Of a stretch of DNA of 64,000 nucleotides, positions 31,157 through 40,427 are shown one piece after another. Origin of the DNA: an uncultured Collinsella sp. (GTDB lineage Bacteria > Actinomycetota > Coriobacteriia > Coriobacteriales > Coriobacteriaceae); the NCBI GenBank assembly GCA_934668875.1, contig CAKUON010000001.1, positions 62,001 through 126,000 on the forward strand, in the 5' to 3' direction. Under the pieces are notes generated by a model. That model was not told where the DNA came from. It worked only from the letters and a program-made list of their open reading frames with translations, and did no database searches. Made by a program: the position numbers and the translations under genes. Position 1 is the first letter of the stretch. Each line of letters starts with the position of its first letter.

Positions 31157-33907
31157 CTATTTCGCGTCGGCCCAGGTTATGCCGGTGCTGGCTTCGGCGA
31201 TCAACGGTACGCGGAGGTCTACTACGTGTTCCATGACATCGCGGACCATGGCGGTGAGGCGCTCGACTTCGTCGACGGGACACTCAAAGTCAAGTTCGTC
31301 GTGTACTTGCAGGATCATGTGGGCGGCAAAGCCCTCTTCTTCCAGGCGGCGGCTTACGCGGGCCATGGCGATCTTGATGATGTCGGCGGCGGTGCCCTGC
31401 ATGGGGTGGTTCATGGCCGTGCGCTCGCCAAAGCCACGGAGCTGCGGATTTTTGGCCTTGAGCTCCGGAATATGGCGACGGCGGCCGTACATGGTCTCGG
31501 CATAGCCCGTCTGCTTGGCACGCGCCACCACGTTGTCGAGGAACATGCGCACACCCGGGTAGGCCTCGTAGTAGCGATCAATCATGTCGCGCGCCTCGGC
31601 CATCGAGATATGCAGCGACTGCGACAGACCATAGGCCTGCTGACCATACACGATGCCAAAGTTCACGGCCTTGGCGCGACTGCGCAAGTCGGGCGTTACC
31701 TCGGACACCGGCACGCCAAACACGCGCGCGGCCGTCTCGGCATGAAAGTCCTCACCCTCGTTAAAGGCGCGCACCAGGTGCTCGTCTCCCGAAAGATGCG
31801 CCAGCAAACGCAACTCAATCTGCGAGTAGTCCACCGCCAAAAAGACGCTTCCCTCGCCCGCCGAGAACGCCGTCTTGACGGTACGCCCCAGCTCCGAGCG
31901 CGTCGGAATGTTTTGCAGATTGGGGTCGCTCGAAGACAGGCGCCCCGTCGCGGTGATGGTCTGGTTGTACGTGGTGTGCACACGCCCGTCACCACGGCGC
32001 AGCGGACCTAGCGTGTCCAGATAGGTCGACTTAATCTTGGACTTCTCACGCCAGTCCAAAATCAGGCGCACGATCTCGTGGTCGCGGGCAAGGTCGCTCA
32101 GCACCTTGGCGTTGGTCGAATAGTAGCCGCGCTTGGTCTTTTTGAGGCCCTTGGTCGGAAGCCCCATCACATCAAAGAGCACATGCGACAGCTGCATGGG
32201 ACTGCCAATATTAAAGGCCTCGTCACCCGCCAGGTCACGAATGCTGCGCTCGACCTCGGTGATCTGGGTCGCCAAACCCTCGGACAGGCTGCGCAGCCGA
32301 TCGGGATCCACGAGCATGCCCGCGCGCTCCATCTTGGCAAGTACCGGAACGAGCGGCATCTCGATGCCATCGAACACGTTGGCGGCATTCTCGCGGGCCA
32401 TGCACTCGCGCAGCGGTGCGACCAGCGCCAGTGTCAGGGCCGCAGTACGGGCGGCTGGCACCGGAGCGTTCTCACCAGCACCCTCTGCGCCGCGCGCCGC
32501 AGGCAACGCCATCTGCAAATACGTATCGGCAAGATATGCCTCATCGAACTCGGAACGATCGGAATCCAGCAGATAGGCAGCCACCACGGTATCGAAGATG
32601 CGCGTGGAATCGACTGACAACGGGTCCATGAGCTCGGGCTCAGAAGAATCGATGGGCGAAAGCTCGTGCAGCAGCGCCTTCGTATCCGGGCTCGCCACAC
32701 GGCCCTCCATAAACAGGCGCGCAAGTACGCCGGCGATCACGCCGTGGACGAAGTTGAAGCCCTCGACAGCGGCAGGCGTGCCGTCATCGGCTTCCTCGAG
32801 CGCGAACAGGCCCTTGGACGTCGCCAACCACAGTGTGCGCGTCAGTCCAAAGAGCGCGCCCTCTTCCTTGTCGTCGTCCACCACGGCGGCGACCCACTCG
32901 CCCGCCTCGATCGCACGGGCAACCTCGGACGCCACGGCAGCAAGCGCCTCGGCATCGCCGGCAGCGGTGCGCTCAATCGTGGGCATCTCAAACGTGCTAG
33001 CAGCGGCAGCAGCGCCACCCTCGTCACCGATCAGTGCCAAGAAACGGTTCTGCATGGCAGTGATACCAAGCGTACCTAGTGCTGCGGACACCTCATCGGC
33101 AGAAAACGCCGGGAAGGACGTCGCCTCAAAATCGAGCTCAACGGGCGCATCGGTGCGGATGGTCGCCACCTTACGACTCAGCAGCGCGTCGTCGATGTGT
33201 GCGCGCAGGTTCTCGCCCATCTTGCCCTTGACCTCGTCGGCATGCGCGATGACTTCGTCCAGGCTGCCGTACTGCGCGATGAGCGCGCTTGCCTTTTTGG
33301 GGCCGATACCCGGTACGCCGGGAATGTTGTCCGACGTGTCGCCCTTCAGACCATAAAAGTCGGGCACGAGCGCCGGCGTGATGCCGTGATACAGATCGTC
33401 CACGCTCTCGGGCGTCATGATCGCCACGTCGGACAGGCCCTTGCGGGTCGAGACCACGTTGACGTGCTCGGTCACGAGCTGATACATGTCGCGGTCGCCG
33501 GTCACCAGCAGCATGTCGCAGCCGGCCTCCTCACCCAGGCGCGCCATGGTTCCCAGGATATCGTCGCCTTCCCAGCCCTCAGACTGCAGAATCGGCACAT
33601 TGAGCGCACCGAGCAGCTCCTTGATCATCGGAAACTGCGCGTGCAAATCGGGGTCCATGGGCGGGCGCTGCGCCTTATACTGCGGCAGCATCTCCATGCG
33701 CACGCGCGGCTTGCCTTTATCAAACGCCACGACCACACCGTCGGGGTTAAAGGCATCGATCATCTTGAGGAACATGTTCAGAAAACCAAAGATCGCGTTG
33801 GTGGGGCGACCGTCCGGCGCGTTCATGGTCGGCGGCACGGCGTGAAAGGCGCGATGCATGAGCGAGTTGCCGTCGATGACGGCAAAGGTACGGCGCTTGT
33901 CAGACAT
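31157..33907 (-). CDS. polA: DNA polymerase I
   Basis: A 916-residue family A polymerase for Okazaki fragment processing and repair. The 5' nuclease domain (about 1-290) has VIDGNSLMHRAF, GDRDMYQL and GLKGDTSDNIPGVPGIGPKK. The polymerase domain has motif A FLAVDYSQIELRLLAHLSGD, motif B RSRAKAVNFGIVYGQ and motif C LQVHDELDFECP. The middle 3'-5' exonuclease domain has lost its acidic motifs: AVVDDDKEEGA stands where DxE should be. It therefore likely lacks proofreading. The ATG at 33905-33907 follows GAGGTA. Confidence 0.95.
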   Translation of the reverse strand: MSDKRRTFAVIDGNSLMHRAFHAVPPTMNAPDGRPTNAIFGFLNMFLKMIDAFNPDGVVVAFDKGKPRVRMEMLPQYKAQRPPMDPDLHAQFPMIKELLGALNVPILQSEGWEGDDILGTMARLGEEAGCDMLLVTGDRDMYQLVTEHVNVVSTRKGLSDVAIMTPESVDDLYHGITPALVPDFYGLKGDTSDNIPGVPGIGPKKASALIAQYGSLDEVIAHADEVKGKMGENLRAHIDDALLSRKVATIRTDAPVELDFEATSFPAFSADEVSAALGTLGITAMQNRFLALIGDEGGAAAAASTFEMPTIERTAAGDAEALAAVASEVARAIEAGEWVAAVVDDDKEEGALFGLTRTLWLATSKGLFALEEADDGTPAAVEGFNFVHGVIAGVLARLFMEGRVASPDTKALLHELSPIDSSEPELMDPLSVDSTRIFDTVVAAYLLDSDRSEFDEAYLADTYLQMALPAARGAEGAGENAPVPAARTAALTLALVAPLRECMARENAANVFDGIEMPLVPVLAKMERAGMLVDPDRLRSLSEGLATQITEVERSIRDLAGDEAFNIGSPMQLSHVLFDVMGLPTKGLKKTKRGYYSTNAKVLSDLARDHEIVRLILDWREKSKIKSTYLDTLGPLRRGDGRVHTTYNQTITATGRLSSSDPNLQNIPTRSELGRTVKTAFSAGEGSVFLAVDYSQIELRLLAHLSGDEHLVRAFNEGEDFHAETAARVFGVPVSEVTPDLRSRAKAVNFGIVYGQQAYGLSQSLHISMAEARDMIDRYYEAYPGVRMFLDNVVARAKQTGYAETMYGRRRHIPELKAKNPQLRGFGERTAMNHPMQGTAADIIKIAMARVSRRLEEEGFAAHMILQVHDELDFECPVDEVERLTAMVRDVMEHVVDLRVPLIAEASTGITWADAK

Positions 33908-34073
33908 ATTGAATACCTCGCTTTGGGCTGGGCACAGTTTGCTCACACCAGTTTACACGCTCCCCGCCCCACGGCCACCGCACATCAGGCTTCCCCGCCG
34001 CCGCGGACCCGCGCGTGATACGATGGCTCACGGTACATCAACCAGCACGATCGATCCGAAAGGAGCCTGCGTC

Positions 34074-35471
34074 ATGGAGCGTCCCTGCGCATGGAAAAAG
34101 TACACGCCACAGCAAATCGAGGAGCTCGAGAAGCTTTGCCGCGGCTATAAGCAGTTTTTGAGCGAGAACAAGACCGAGCGCCTGTGCGTCAAGACCGGCA
34201 TCAAGATGGCCGAGGAGGCGGGATACGTCGACCTGGAGACCGTGATTGCCGAGGGTCGCGAGCTCAAGGCAGGCGACAAGGTGTACGCCGCCAACCACGG
34301 CAAGGACCTTATGCTCGTCAACCTTGGCACCGCCCCGCTCGAGCAGGGCTTTAACATCCTGGGCGCCCACGTGGACTCGCCGCGCCTGGACCTCAAGCAG
34401 AACCCCGCCTTCGAGGCCGGCGACATGGCCTACCTCGACACGCACTACTACGGCGGCGTCAAGAGCTACCACTGGGTGGCCTCCCCGCTCGCGCTTGTGG
34501 GCGTCATCTGCAAAAAGGACGGCACCACCGTCGACATCAACATCGGCGACAAGACGGACGACCCGGTCTTTACCATCTCCGACCTGCTGATCCACCTTTC
34601 GAGCGAGCAGATGTCCAAGCCCGCCAAGGACGCCGTCGACGCCGAGATCCTCGACGTGATCGTGGGCGGCCGCCCCGTCAAGTTTGACGAGGACGACAAG
34701 GACGCCCCCAAGGAGCCCGTCAAGCAAATGTTCCTGGACATCCTCAAGGAGCAGTATGACGTCGAGGAGGAGGACTTCCTCTCCGCCGAAATCGAGGTCG
34801 TGCCCGCCGGCCCCGCCCGCGACATGGGCCTCGACCGCTCCATGATCCTGGGCTATGGCCACGACGACCGCGTCTGCGCCTATCCGTCCATGCTCGCCCA
34901 GATCAATGTCACTGATGTCGAGCGCACGAGCATCACGCTCATCGTCGACAAGGAGGAGATCGGTTCTGTGGGCGCCACTGGCATGACGAGCCGCTTCTTC
35001 GAGAACACCGTCGCCGAGATCATGACGCTCGCCGGCGAGGACAGCCCGCTGGCCCTGCGCCGCGCACTCGCCCGCAGCCGCATGCTCTCCTCCGACGTGT
35101 CCGCCGGCTTCGACCCGGGCTACGCCGGCAAGTTCGAGACCAAGAACGCCGCCTTCATGGGTCGCGGCCTGTGCTTTAACAAGTACACAGGCAGCCGCGG
35201 CAAGGGCGGCTCCAACGACGCCGATGCCGAGTACGTGGCCCTCATCCGCGACATCATGGACGAGGCCGGCGTGGACTTCCAGACCTGCGAGCTCGGTCGC
35301 GTCAACGCAGGTGGCGGCGGCACCATCGCCTACATCATGGCCGAGTACGGCATGAACGTCATCGACTCCGGCGTTGCCGTCCTGTCCATGCACGCCCTGT
35401 GGGAAGTCGCCAACAAGGCCGATATCTACGAGGCCTACCGCGGCTACAAGGCCTTCCTCGAGCGCGCCTAA
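34074..35471 (+). CDS. M18-family metalloaminopeptidase
   Basis: A 465-residue zinc aminopeptidase of the aminopeptidase I family. Metal-binding and catalytic residues lie in LGAHVDSPRLDLKQNP, DTHYYGGVKSYHW, IVDKEEIGSVGATGM and GVAVLSMHALWEVANKADI. It removes N-terminal residues from peptides in the cytoplasm. The ATG at 34074 follows GAAAGGAG; a longer frame upstream overlaps the polA start and has no family match. It is divergent from polA. Confidence 0.9.
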   Translation: MERPCAWKKYTPQQIEELEKLCRGYKQFLSENKTERLCVKTGIKMAEEAGYVDLETVIAEGRELKAGDKVYAANHGKDLMLVNLGTAPLEQGFNILGAHVDSPRLDLKQNPAFEAGDMAYLDTHYYGGVKSYHWVASPLALVGVICKKDGTTVDINIGDKTDDPVFTISDLLIHLSSEQMSKPAKDAVDAEILDVIVGGRPVKFDEDDKDAPKEPVKQMFLDILKEQYDVEEEDFLSAEIEVVPAGPARDMGLDRSMILGYGHDDRVCAYPSMLAQINVTDVERTSITLIVDKEEIGSVGATGMTSRFFENTVAEIMTLAGEDSPLALRRALARSRMLSSDVSAGFDPGYAGKFETKNAAFMGRGLCFNKYTGSRGKGGSNDADAEYVALIRDIMDEAGVDFQTCELGRVNAGGGGTIAYIMAEYGMNVIDSGVAVLSMHALWEVANKADIYEAYRGYKAFLERA

Positions 35472-35484
35472 CCAACTCTTCATC

Positions 35485-35551
35485 AGTTGCGGTGAAATAC
35501 GGACTAAACTGGCCCATAACCGGCCAAAACAGACCGTATTCCACCGCAACT
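35485..35551. repeat. Inverted repeat (TTGCGGTGAAAT family), diverged copy
   Basis: Arms 35485-35514 and 35522-35551 match at about 25 of 30 positions and begin AGTTGCGGTGAAATACGG. They share the outer AGTTGCGGTGAAATA with the perfect repeat at 14397-14466. It lies between the aminopeptidase and yaaA and abuts the yaaA ribosome site. Confidence 0.8.
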
Positions 35552-35574
35552 TCCTTTTTGGCAGAGGAGAGTCC

Positions 35575-36384
35575 ATGCTGCAGGTCATCATTTCGCCCGC
35601 CAAGCAAATGCGCGCGGCCAGGGATGCTTTTGAAGTCCTGAGCATTCCACCTTTTGTGCACGAGACGGCTCGCCTCCACCGCGCACTGCTAGATATCGAG
35701 CGGAATGAAGGCAGCGGCGGTCTGCAGGCGCTATGGAACGTGAGTGACAAACTGCTGGGGCCTTGCCTCAACACCCTGCATGAGTTCGGGCCCATCTTGG
35801 GAAACGGCGATCTCGACAATCCCGCACTCGCCCGTCACCTCTCCCCTGCCGTCATGTCCAATCACGGCATTCAATACCAGAGCATGGCGCCCGAGGTGAT
35901 GGATTCCGCGCAGCTCGCATGGCTGCAAGACCATCTGTGGATCCTCTCGGGCCTTTACGGATGCGTACGCCCCTTTCATGCCGTCGAACCGTATCGGCTG
36001 GAAATGGGCGCGAAGCTCGCCGTTGACGATGCCCGAGACCTCTACGCGTTTTGGAGCGACAAGCTCGCGCAGGTTATCGCCCCGGCAGGCTCAAACACCA
36101 CGATCGTCAACCTCGCCAGCGTAGAGTATGCCAAAGCCGTTCTGCCCCATCTCGCGGGCGACGCCACGGCCGTCACATGCCTTTTTGGCGAGGGTATCCG
36201 CAACGGGAAGCCCATCCAACGGTCGACCGCCAGCAAAAAGGCGCGCGGCTCCATGGTGCGGTGGATGGCAGAAAACGAGCTCGAGGATGCAAGCGGGCTT
36301 ACCGCATTCAACATCGGCTATCGTCACATCCCCGAGCTTTCAGACGAAGACACCCTGGTTTTCATGAACGCGCAGGCACAATAG
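35575..36384 (+). CDS. yaaA: YaaA family protein (peroxide-stress, UPF0246)
   Basis: A 269-residue protein starting MLQVIISPAKQM, the classic YaaA opening. NHGIQYQSMAPEVM, HLWILSGLYGCVRPF, YRLEMGAKLAV and KKARGSMVRWMAEN follow the family. In E. coli YaaA limits free iron and Fenton damage under peroxide, which would suit a cell rich in Fe-S enzymes. The ATG at 35575 follows AGAGGAG. Confidence 0.88.
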   Translation: MLQVIISPAKQMRAARDAFEVLSIPPFVHETARLHRALLDIERNEGSGGLQALWNVSDKLLGPCLNTLHEFGPILGNGDLDNPALARHLSPAVMSNHGIQYQSMAPEVMDSAQLAWLQDHLWILSGLYGCVRPFHAVEPYRLEMGAKLAVDDARDLYAFWSDKLAQVIAPAGSNTTIVNLASVEYAKAVLPHLAGDATAVTCLFGEGIRNGKPIQRSTASKKARGSMVRWMAENELEDASGLTAFNIGYRHIPELSDEDTLVFMNAQAQ

Positions 36385-36409
36385 GCCCGCCGTTTCCAAC
36401 CCCCCCCCG

Positions 36410-36925
36410 TTACTCCGCCAAGCCATCGGCCTTTACAATCTCGCTCGTCGAGCCATCTTGGTAGGTAATCTTGACATGCTCCACCTCGGACACCTTGACG
36501 CCCGACGGGGGCTCCAAGCGCCATTCCGTCAGGGCGATATCCATCGTCGTGGGCACATCCCCTTGATCTTTGAGCTCGACCAACAGCGTCTTAAGCGACG
36601 CATCGAAGGTCACGCGCTCGATCTCTTCACCAGGAATGGAACCACCGCTCAGCTGCAGCTGGACAAATCCATCGCGCGGATACCAATAGTCGCCCGGCGC
36701 GGCAACGGTATTGCCGCCAGAGACCTTCATCGTCATAATCGGTAGGCTATCATCAGCCTCGAACTCCCATGCAACGCCGCCGCGACCACCAAACGTCCAG
36801 ATACAAAAGGCAATCACCAGCACGGCAAGCACCGCAAAACCAATCGCGACAAGGCCATGGTGCGCACGGCTTTCCTCGGCCGATACATCCCATTGCGTCT
36901 CTCGATACAGATGCTTGTCTTCCAT
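36410..36925 (-). CDS. Single-pass membrane protein of unknown function
   Basis: A 171-residue protein. A hydrophilic N-terminus of about 23 residues (MEDKHLYRETQWDVSAEESR) is followed by one transmembrane helix (LVAIGFAVLAVLVIAFCIW). An extracytoplasmic domain of about 120 residues is rich in beta-type sequence (FVQLQLSGGSIPGEEIERV, VEHVKITYQDGSTSEIV). The ATG at 36923-36925 follows GGGGAGG. It is divergent from thiC. I recognise no family. Confidence 0.7.
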   Translation of the reverse strand: MEDKHLYRETQWDVSAEESRAHHGLVAIGFAVLAVLVIAFCIWTFGGRGGVAWEFEADDSLPIMTMKVSGGNTVAAPGDYWYPRDGFVQLQLSGGSIPGEEIERVTFDASLKTLLVELKDQGDVPTTMDIALTEWRLEPPSGVKVSEVEHVKITYQDGSTSEIVKADGLAE

Positions 36926-36975
36926 GTTCGCCTCCCCACAGGCACGCTCGTTGGCCCAATCGTACCCATTCAGGC

Positions 36976-36981
36976 TATACT
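36976..36981 (+). promoter_or_regulatory. Candidate -10 box for the TPP riboswitch/thiC transcript
   Basis: TATACT lies 15 bp before the riboswitch, with TTGGCC at 36951-36956 (19-bp spacer, weaker) as the possible -35. Confidence 0.5.
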
Positions 36982-36995
36982 TGAGCCCATGACAT

Positions 36996-37090
36996 AACGG
37001 GGAGCTTGCAGGACAAGACGGCAGGCTGAGACTGGGCGCGCCCGCCCTGACCCGCAAACCTGATATGGGTAATGCCAACGAAGGGAGCCG
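36996..37090 (+). promoter_or_regulatory. TPP (THI-element) riboswitch upstream of thiC
   Basis: Conserved blocks occur in order: ACGGGGAGC, GGCTGAGACTGGG, GACCCGCAAACCTGATATGG, GTAATGCCAACGAAGGGAGCC. CUGAGA and ACCUGAU...GGUAAU.CC are diagnostic of thiamin pyrophosphate aptamers. The 3' end overlaps the thiC ribosome-binding region (AAGGGAG) and the ATG follows within 8 bases, so it likely acts by hiding the ribosome site. Confidence 0.95.
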
Positions 37091-37095
37091 TGCCA

Positions 37096-38430
37096 ATGAG
37101 CACACAGACCGAGCCCAAGCTCGTCACGCAAATCGACTTCGCCCGTGCCGGGCAGATTACGCCGCAGATGAAGGAGGTTGCCGAGCGCGAGCATCGCGAC
37201 CCCGAGTACATCCGCGAGCGCGTGGCCGACGGCCGCATCGCCATCCCCGCCAACATCGTGCATATCAAAAAGGGCATGCGCGCCTTTGGTGTCGGCGAGG
37301 GCCTGTCCACCAAGGTCAACGTCAACCTAGGCATCTCGGGCGATAAGGCCGATGCCGCCGAGGAGTGGAAGAAGGTCAAGATCGCCGAGGACTTTGGCGC
37401 CGACGCCATCATGGACCTCTCCAACTCGGGCAAGACGCGCCAGTTCCGCCAGCAGCTCATCGACGAGACGCCGCTCATGGTGGGCACCGTCCCCATGTAC
37501 GACGCCATCGGCTACATGGAAAAGCCGCTGGTCAAGCTTACCAAGGATGACCTGTTCGAGGTCGTGCGCGCGCACGCCGAGGACGGCGTGGACTTTATGA
37601 CCATCCACTGCGGCATCAACAAGTCGGTCACCAAGACCTTTAAGGAGACCGGCCGTCTCATGAACATCGTCAGCCGCGGCGGCTCGCTGCTGTTTGGCTG
37701 GATGGAGGTCACCGGCAACGAAAACCCCTTCTACGAGTACTTTGACGAGCTGCTCGAGATTTGCCACGAGTACGACGTGACGATTTCGCTCGGCGACTCC
37801 TGCCGCCCGGGCTGCCTCTACGACTCCAACGATGCCACCGAGACCGCTGAGATGATCGAGCTGGGCAAGCTGTGCAAGCGCGCTTGGGCCGCCGGCGTCC
37901 AGGTCATGGTCGAGGGCCCGGGTCACATGGCGCTCGACGAGATCGCCGCCAACATGAAACTGCAGAAGCGCCTGTGCCACAATGCCCCGTTCTATGTGCT
38001 CGGGCCGCTGGTGACCGATATCGGCGTGGGTTACGACCACATCACCGCTGCCATCGGCGGCGCCATCTCCGCCAGCTCCGGTGCCGACTTCCTGTGCTAC
38101 GTGACGCCGGCCGAGCACCTGTGCCTGCCCAACGCCCAGGACGTGCTCGATGGCCTCATGGCCACTAAGATTGCCGCGCACGCCGCCGATATCGCCAAGA
38201 AGGTGCCGCACGCCCGCGATATGGACGACAAGATGGGCCAGGCACGCCGCAAGCTCGACTGGGATGCCATGTGGAAGTGTGCTCTCGACCCGGTCACCGG
38301 CAAGAAGCGCTACGAGGAGTCCCCCGCCGCCACCGAGGGCACCTGCACCATGTGCGGCAAGATGTGCGCCGTCCGCACCGTTAACAAGGTGTTCGAAGGC
38401 ACGACGATCGACCTCGGCATGGAGGACTAA
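37096..38430 (+). CDS. thiC: Phosphomethylpyrimidine synthase (radical SAM)
   Basis: A 444-residue enzyme converting AIR to the thiamin pyrimidine HMP-P. It has DLSNSGKTRQFRQQLID, TIHCGINKSV, SLGDSCRPGCLYDSND, VEGPGHMALDEI and the C-terminal cluster motif CTMCGKMCAVRTV (CxxCxxxxC family). It lacks the extra N-terminal domain of proteobacterial ThiC. The ATG at 37096 is directly controlled by the TPP riboswitch. thiD follows after 178 bp. Confidence 0.95.
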   Translation: MSTQTEPKLVTQIDFARAGQITPQMKEVAEREHRDPEYIRERVADGRIAIPANIVHIKKGMRAFGVGEGLSTKVNVNLGISGDKADAAEEWKKVKIAEDFGADAIMDLSNSGKTRQFRQQLIDETPLMVGTVPMYDAIGYMEKPLVKLTKDDLFEVVRAHAEDGVDFMTIHCGINKSVTKTFKETGRLMNIVSRGGSLLFGWMEVTGNENPFYEYFDELLEICHEYDVTISLGDSCRPGCLYDSNDATETAEMIELGKLCKRAWAAGVQVMVEGPGHMALDEIAANMKLQKRLCHNAPFYVLGPLVTDIGVGYDHITAAIGGAISASSGADFLCYVTPAEHLCLPNAQDVLDGLMATKIAAHAADIAKKVPHARDMDDKMGQARRKLDWDAMWKCALDPVTGKKRYEESPAATEGTCTMCGKMCAVRTVNKVFEGTTIDLGMED

Positions 38431-38521
38431 CTCGTCACCGGAGCCACAATCGGTAACATGGTGTTCGTCAATTGTTGACGTGTGAACATTTGCTTACATT
38501 TGCGTAAAGATTGCATCGCCC

Positions 38522-38556
38522 GCCCGGGTTCGACATAGAGTCGGCCCGGGCATCTT
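38522..38556 (+). terminator. Hairpin after thiC
   Basis: GCCCGGG (38522-38528) and CCCGGGC (38545-38551) flank a 16-base loop and are followed by ATCTTTAT. This is a probable terminator that also precedes a TATAAT (38556-38561), a possible thiD -10 box. Confidence 0.5.
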
Positions 38557-38608
38557 TATAATGCTGGCTTAAAGACCCATTTGATTCCGACCGAACAAGG
38601 GAGCAAAC

Positions 38609-39439
38609 ATGGATCGCAGTAAGGTACCTGCCGTCCTGTCCATCGCAGGATCCGATTCCAGCGGTGGCGCCGGCATTCAGGCCGACATCAAGACCATCAC
38701 GGCGCACCGCCTGTATGCCGAGACGGCCATCACCGCCATCACCGCACAAAACACGCTCGGTGTCACCGCCGTGCAGAATATCTCCCCTGATATCGTCGCT
38801 GCGCAGATCGACGCCGTATTTGACGATATCCGCCCCAGCGCCGTCAAGATCGGCATGGTTTCCTCTGCCGAGATTATCGAGGTTATCGCCGACCGCCTGA
38901 GCGCCTGGAACGCGACAAACGTGGTCGTCGACCCCGTCATGGTAGCCACCTCGGGCGCACGGCTGATTGCCGAAGATGCCGCCGAGGCGCTCACCCGCCG
39001 CCTGTTCCCGCTGGCGACGGTTATCACGCCCAATATTCCCGAGGCCATGGCCCTGCTTGACTACGAGGTCGACTCCGAGCGCACACAGCAAAATGCTGCC
39101 ATGCTCCTCACCCGCCGCTTTGGTTGCGCATCCCTCGTTAAGGGTGGGCATCTTGTCAACGAGGCCAACGACGTATTGGCCGAACCCGCGTCACTCGATG
39201 ACGAGGGCAACCATCTGGGCGATCCGCTCACCACGTGGTTCCGCCACAAGCGCATCGAGACCGACAACACACACGGCACCGGCTGCACGCTTTCGTCCGC
39301 CATCGCCTGCGCGCTGGCCCAGGGCATGGATCTTGCCGATGCCGTCAACGCCGGCAAGGCCTACCTAACCGGCGCTCTCGCCGCCGGCTTTGACATGGGC
39401 AAAGGCTCTGGCCCCGTCAACCACATGTGGCAATATTAA
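38609..39439 (+). CDS. thiD: HMP / HMP-phosphate kinase
   Basis: A 276-residue ribokinase-like enzyme phosphorylating HMP-P for thiamin assembly. AGSDSSGGAGIQADIKTI, the dimer-lid VVVDPVMVATSGARL, KGGHL and the anion-hole DNTHGTGCTLSSAIA are all typical. The ATG follows AAGGGAG. It lies downstream of thiC with an intervening hairpin, so it may be only partly under riboswitch control. thiE, thiM and thiG are not nearby. Confidence 0.93.
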   Translation: MDRSKVPAVLSIAGSDSSGGAGIQADIKTITAHRLYAETAITAITAQNTLGVTAVQNISPDIVAAQIDAVFDDIRPSAVKIGMVSSAEIIEVIADRLSAWNATNVVVDPVMVATSGARLIAEDAAEALTRRLFPLATVITPNIPEAMALLDYEVDSERTQQNAAMLLTRRFGCASLVKGGHLVNEANDVLAEPASLDDEGNHLGDPLTTWFRHKRIETDNTHGTGCTLSSAIACALAQGMDLADAVNAGKAYLTGALAAGFDMGKGSGPVNHMWQY

Positions 39440-39458
39440 GATTCGCAGCCCAAAACCG

Positions 39459-39636
39459 CCGCAAAGGGGACAGGCACCTTTGCGGTGGCTCCCACAAACA
39501 TCTCGATCTGTAACAGTTAGAGCCCATTTTTCAGCCCACCTGTTATAGATCGAGACATTCAAATTCCACTGAGAAGATAGTCTTGATCTGTAACAGTAAC
39601 CTCGGCTAAATCGACCCTAGATGTTACAGATCGAGA
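39459..39636. repeat. Cluster of three intergenic palindromes
   Basis: First, CCGCAAAGG/CCTTTGCGG at 39459-39485. Then two tandem dyads with 15-bp arms. The arms are TCTCGATCTGTAACA and TGTTATAGATCGAGA (39501-39515, 39541-39555), then TCTTGATCTGTAACA and TGTTACAGATCGAGA (39581-39595, 39622-39636). The loops (25-26 bases) differ completely while the arms are kept. They lie between convergent thiD and the SGNH hydrolase gene. Confidence 0.85.
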
Positions 39637-39692
39637 CAAACGAACGAAACAAGCCCCCGCAAGGGGAACTATTGCGGTGGATTGGGGTCGCG

Positions 39693-40352
39693 CTACTCAC
39701 CGAGTATCTCTTTGAGCTTGGCTGCCACGGCGTGACCCAGGCTCTCGTGGCTTTCGGGCATCATATGCAGATAGTCGATATCGCCCGGCTCGGCAAACTC
39801 GGCGGCATTCAAAAAGTCGCAGCCAAACTGCTCGGCCACGTGCGCATAGTACTCGCCAAAATGCTCAGATGCCTCAACGGAATGCTCGTCAAAGTCGGTC
39901 ATATACACATCGGCGATCTGCGGCTTGATCTTGATAGGAGCCATCAGCAGGATGCGCGGGCAAGGCGCAGCGTCGGTCCACGGAAACGCGCGGACGGCGC
40001 GAATCAGCGCCATGGTGCCACGGGCGATATCGGAAGCTGTCACGTTAAAGACCGTCTTGCAATCGTTAGTTCCCAGCATAATAACGATCGCATCCAGCGG
40101 CTTATGAGCCTCGAGCAGCATCGGAAGCGCGCGAATGCCGTTGAGGTTAGTGTCCAGATGGCACATATCGTCGCGTACCGTCGTGCGGCCGTTGAGGCCT
40201 TCCTCAATCACATGCCAGCCATCGCCCAGATCACGCTGCGCCACGCCGCACCAACGCACATCCTGCGCATAGCGCACCGCAGTGCCATCGCGCATACCAG
40301 CCGGATCATAGCCATAGGTGTTGCTGTCACCAAAGCACAGAACATTTTTCAT
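39693..40352 (-). CDS. SGNH/GDSL-family hydrolase
   Basis: A 219-residue serine esterase/lipase-fold enzyme. Block I is VLCFGDSNTYGYDP (catalytic Ser), block II GLNGRTTVRDD, block III IMLGTNDCKTVF, and block V is around HMMPESHESLGHA (catalytic His). There is no signal peptide, so it is cytoplasmic. The ATG at 40350-40352 follows GGGGAG. The substrate is unknown; relatives act on acetylated sugars or esters. Confidence 0.85.
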   Translation of the reverse strand: MKNVLCFGDSNTYGYDPAGMRDGTAVRYAQDVRWCGVAQRDLGDGWHVIEEGLNGRTTVRDDMCHLDTNLNGIRALPMLLEAHKPLDAIVIMLGTNDCKTVFNVTASDIARGTMALIRAVRAFPWTDAAPCPRILLMAPIKIKPQIADVYMTDFDEHSVEASEHFGEYYAHVAEQFGCDFLNAAEFAEPGDIDYLHMMPESHESLGHAVAAKLKEILGE

Positions 40353-40370
40353 CGTAAGCTCCCCACTCAA

Positions 40371-40402
40371 TAAAAAGCCGACGGGAGCAGCCCCCGTCGG
40401 CT
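40371..40402 (-). terminator. Intrinsic terminator after the PARG-like gene
   Basis: AGCCGACGGG pairs with CCCGTCGGCT. On the minus strand TTTTTATT follows. Confidence 0.88.
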
Positions 40403-40427
40403 CGGTATATCGCATCACGCGCACCAT

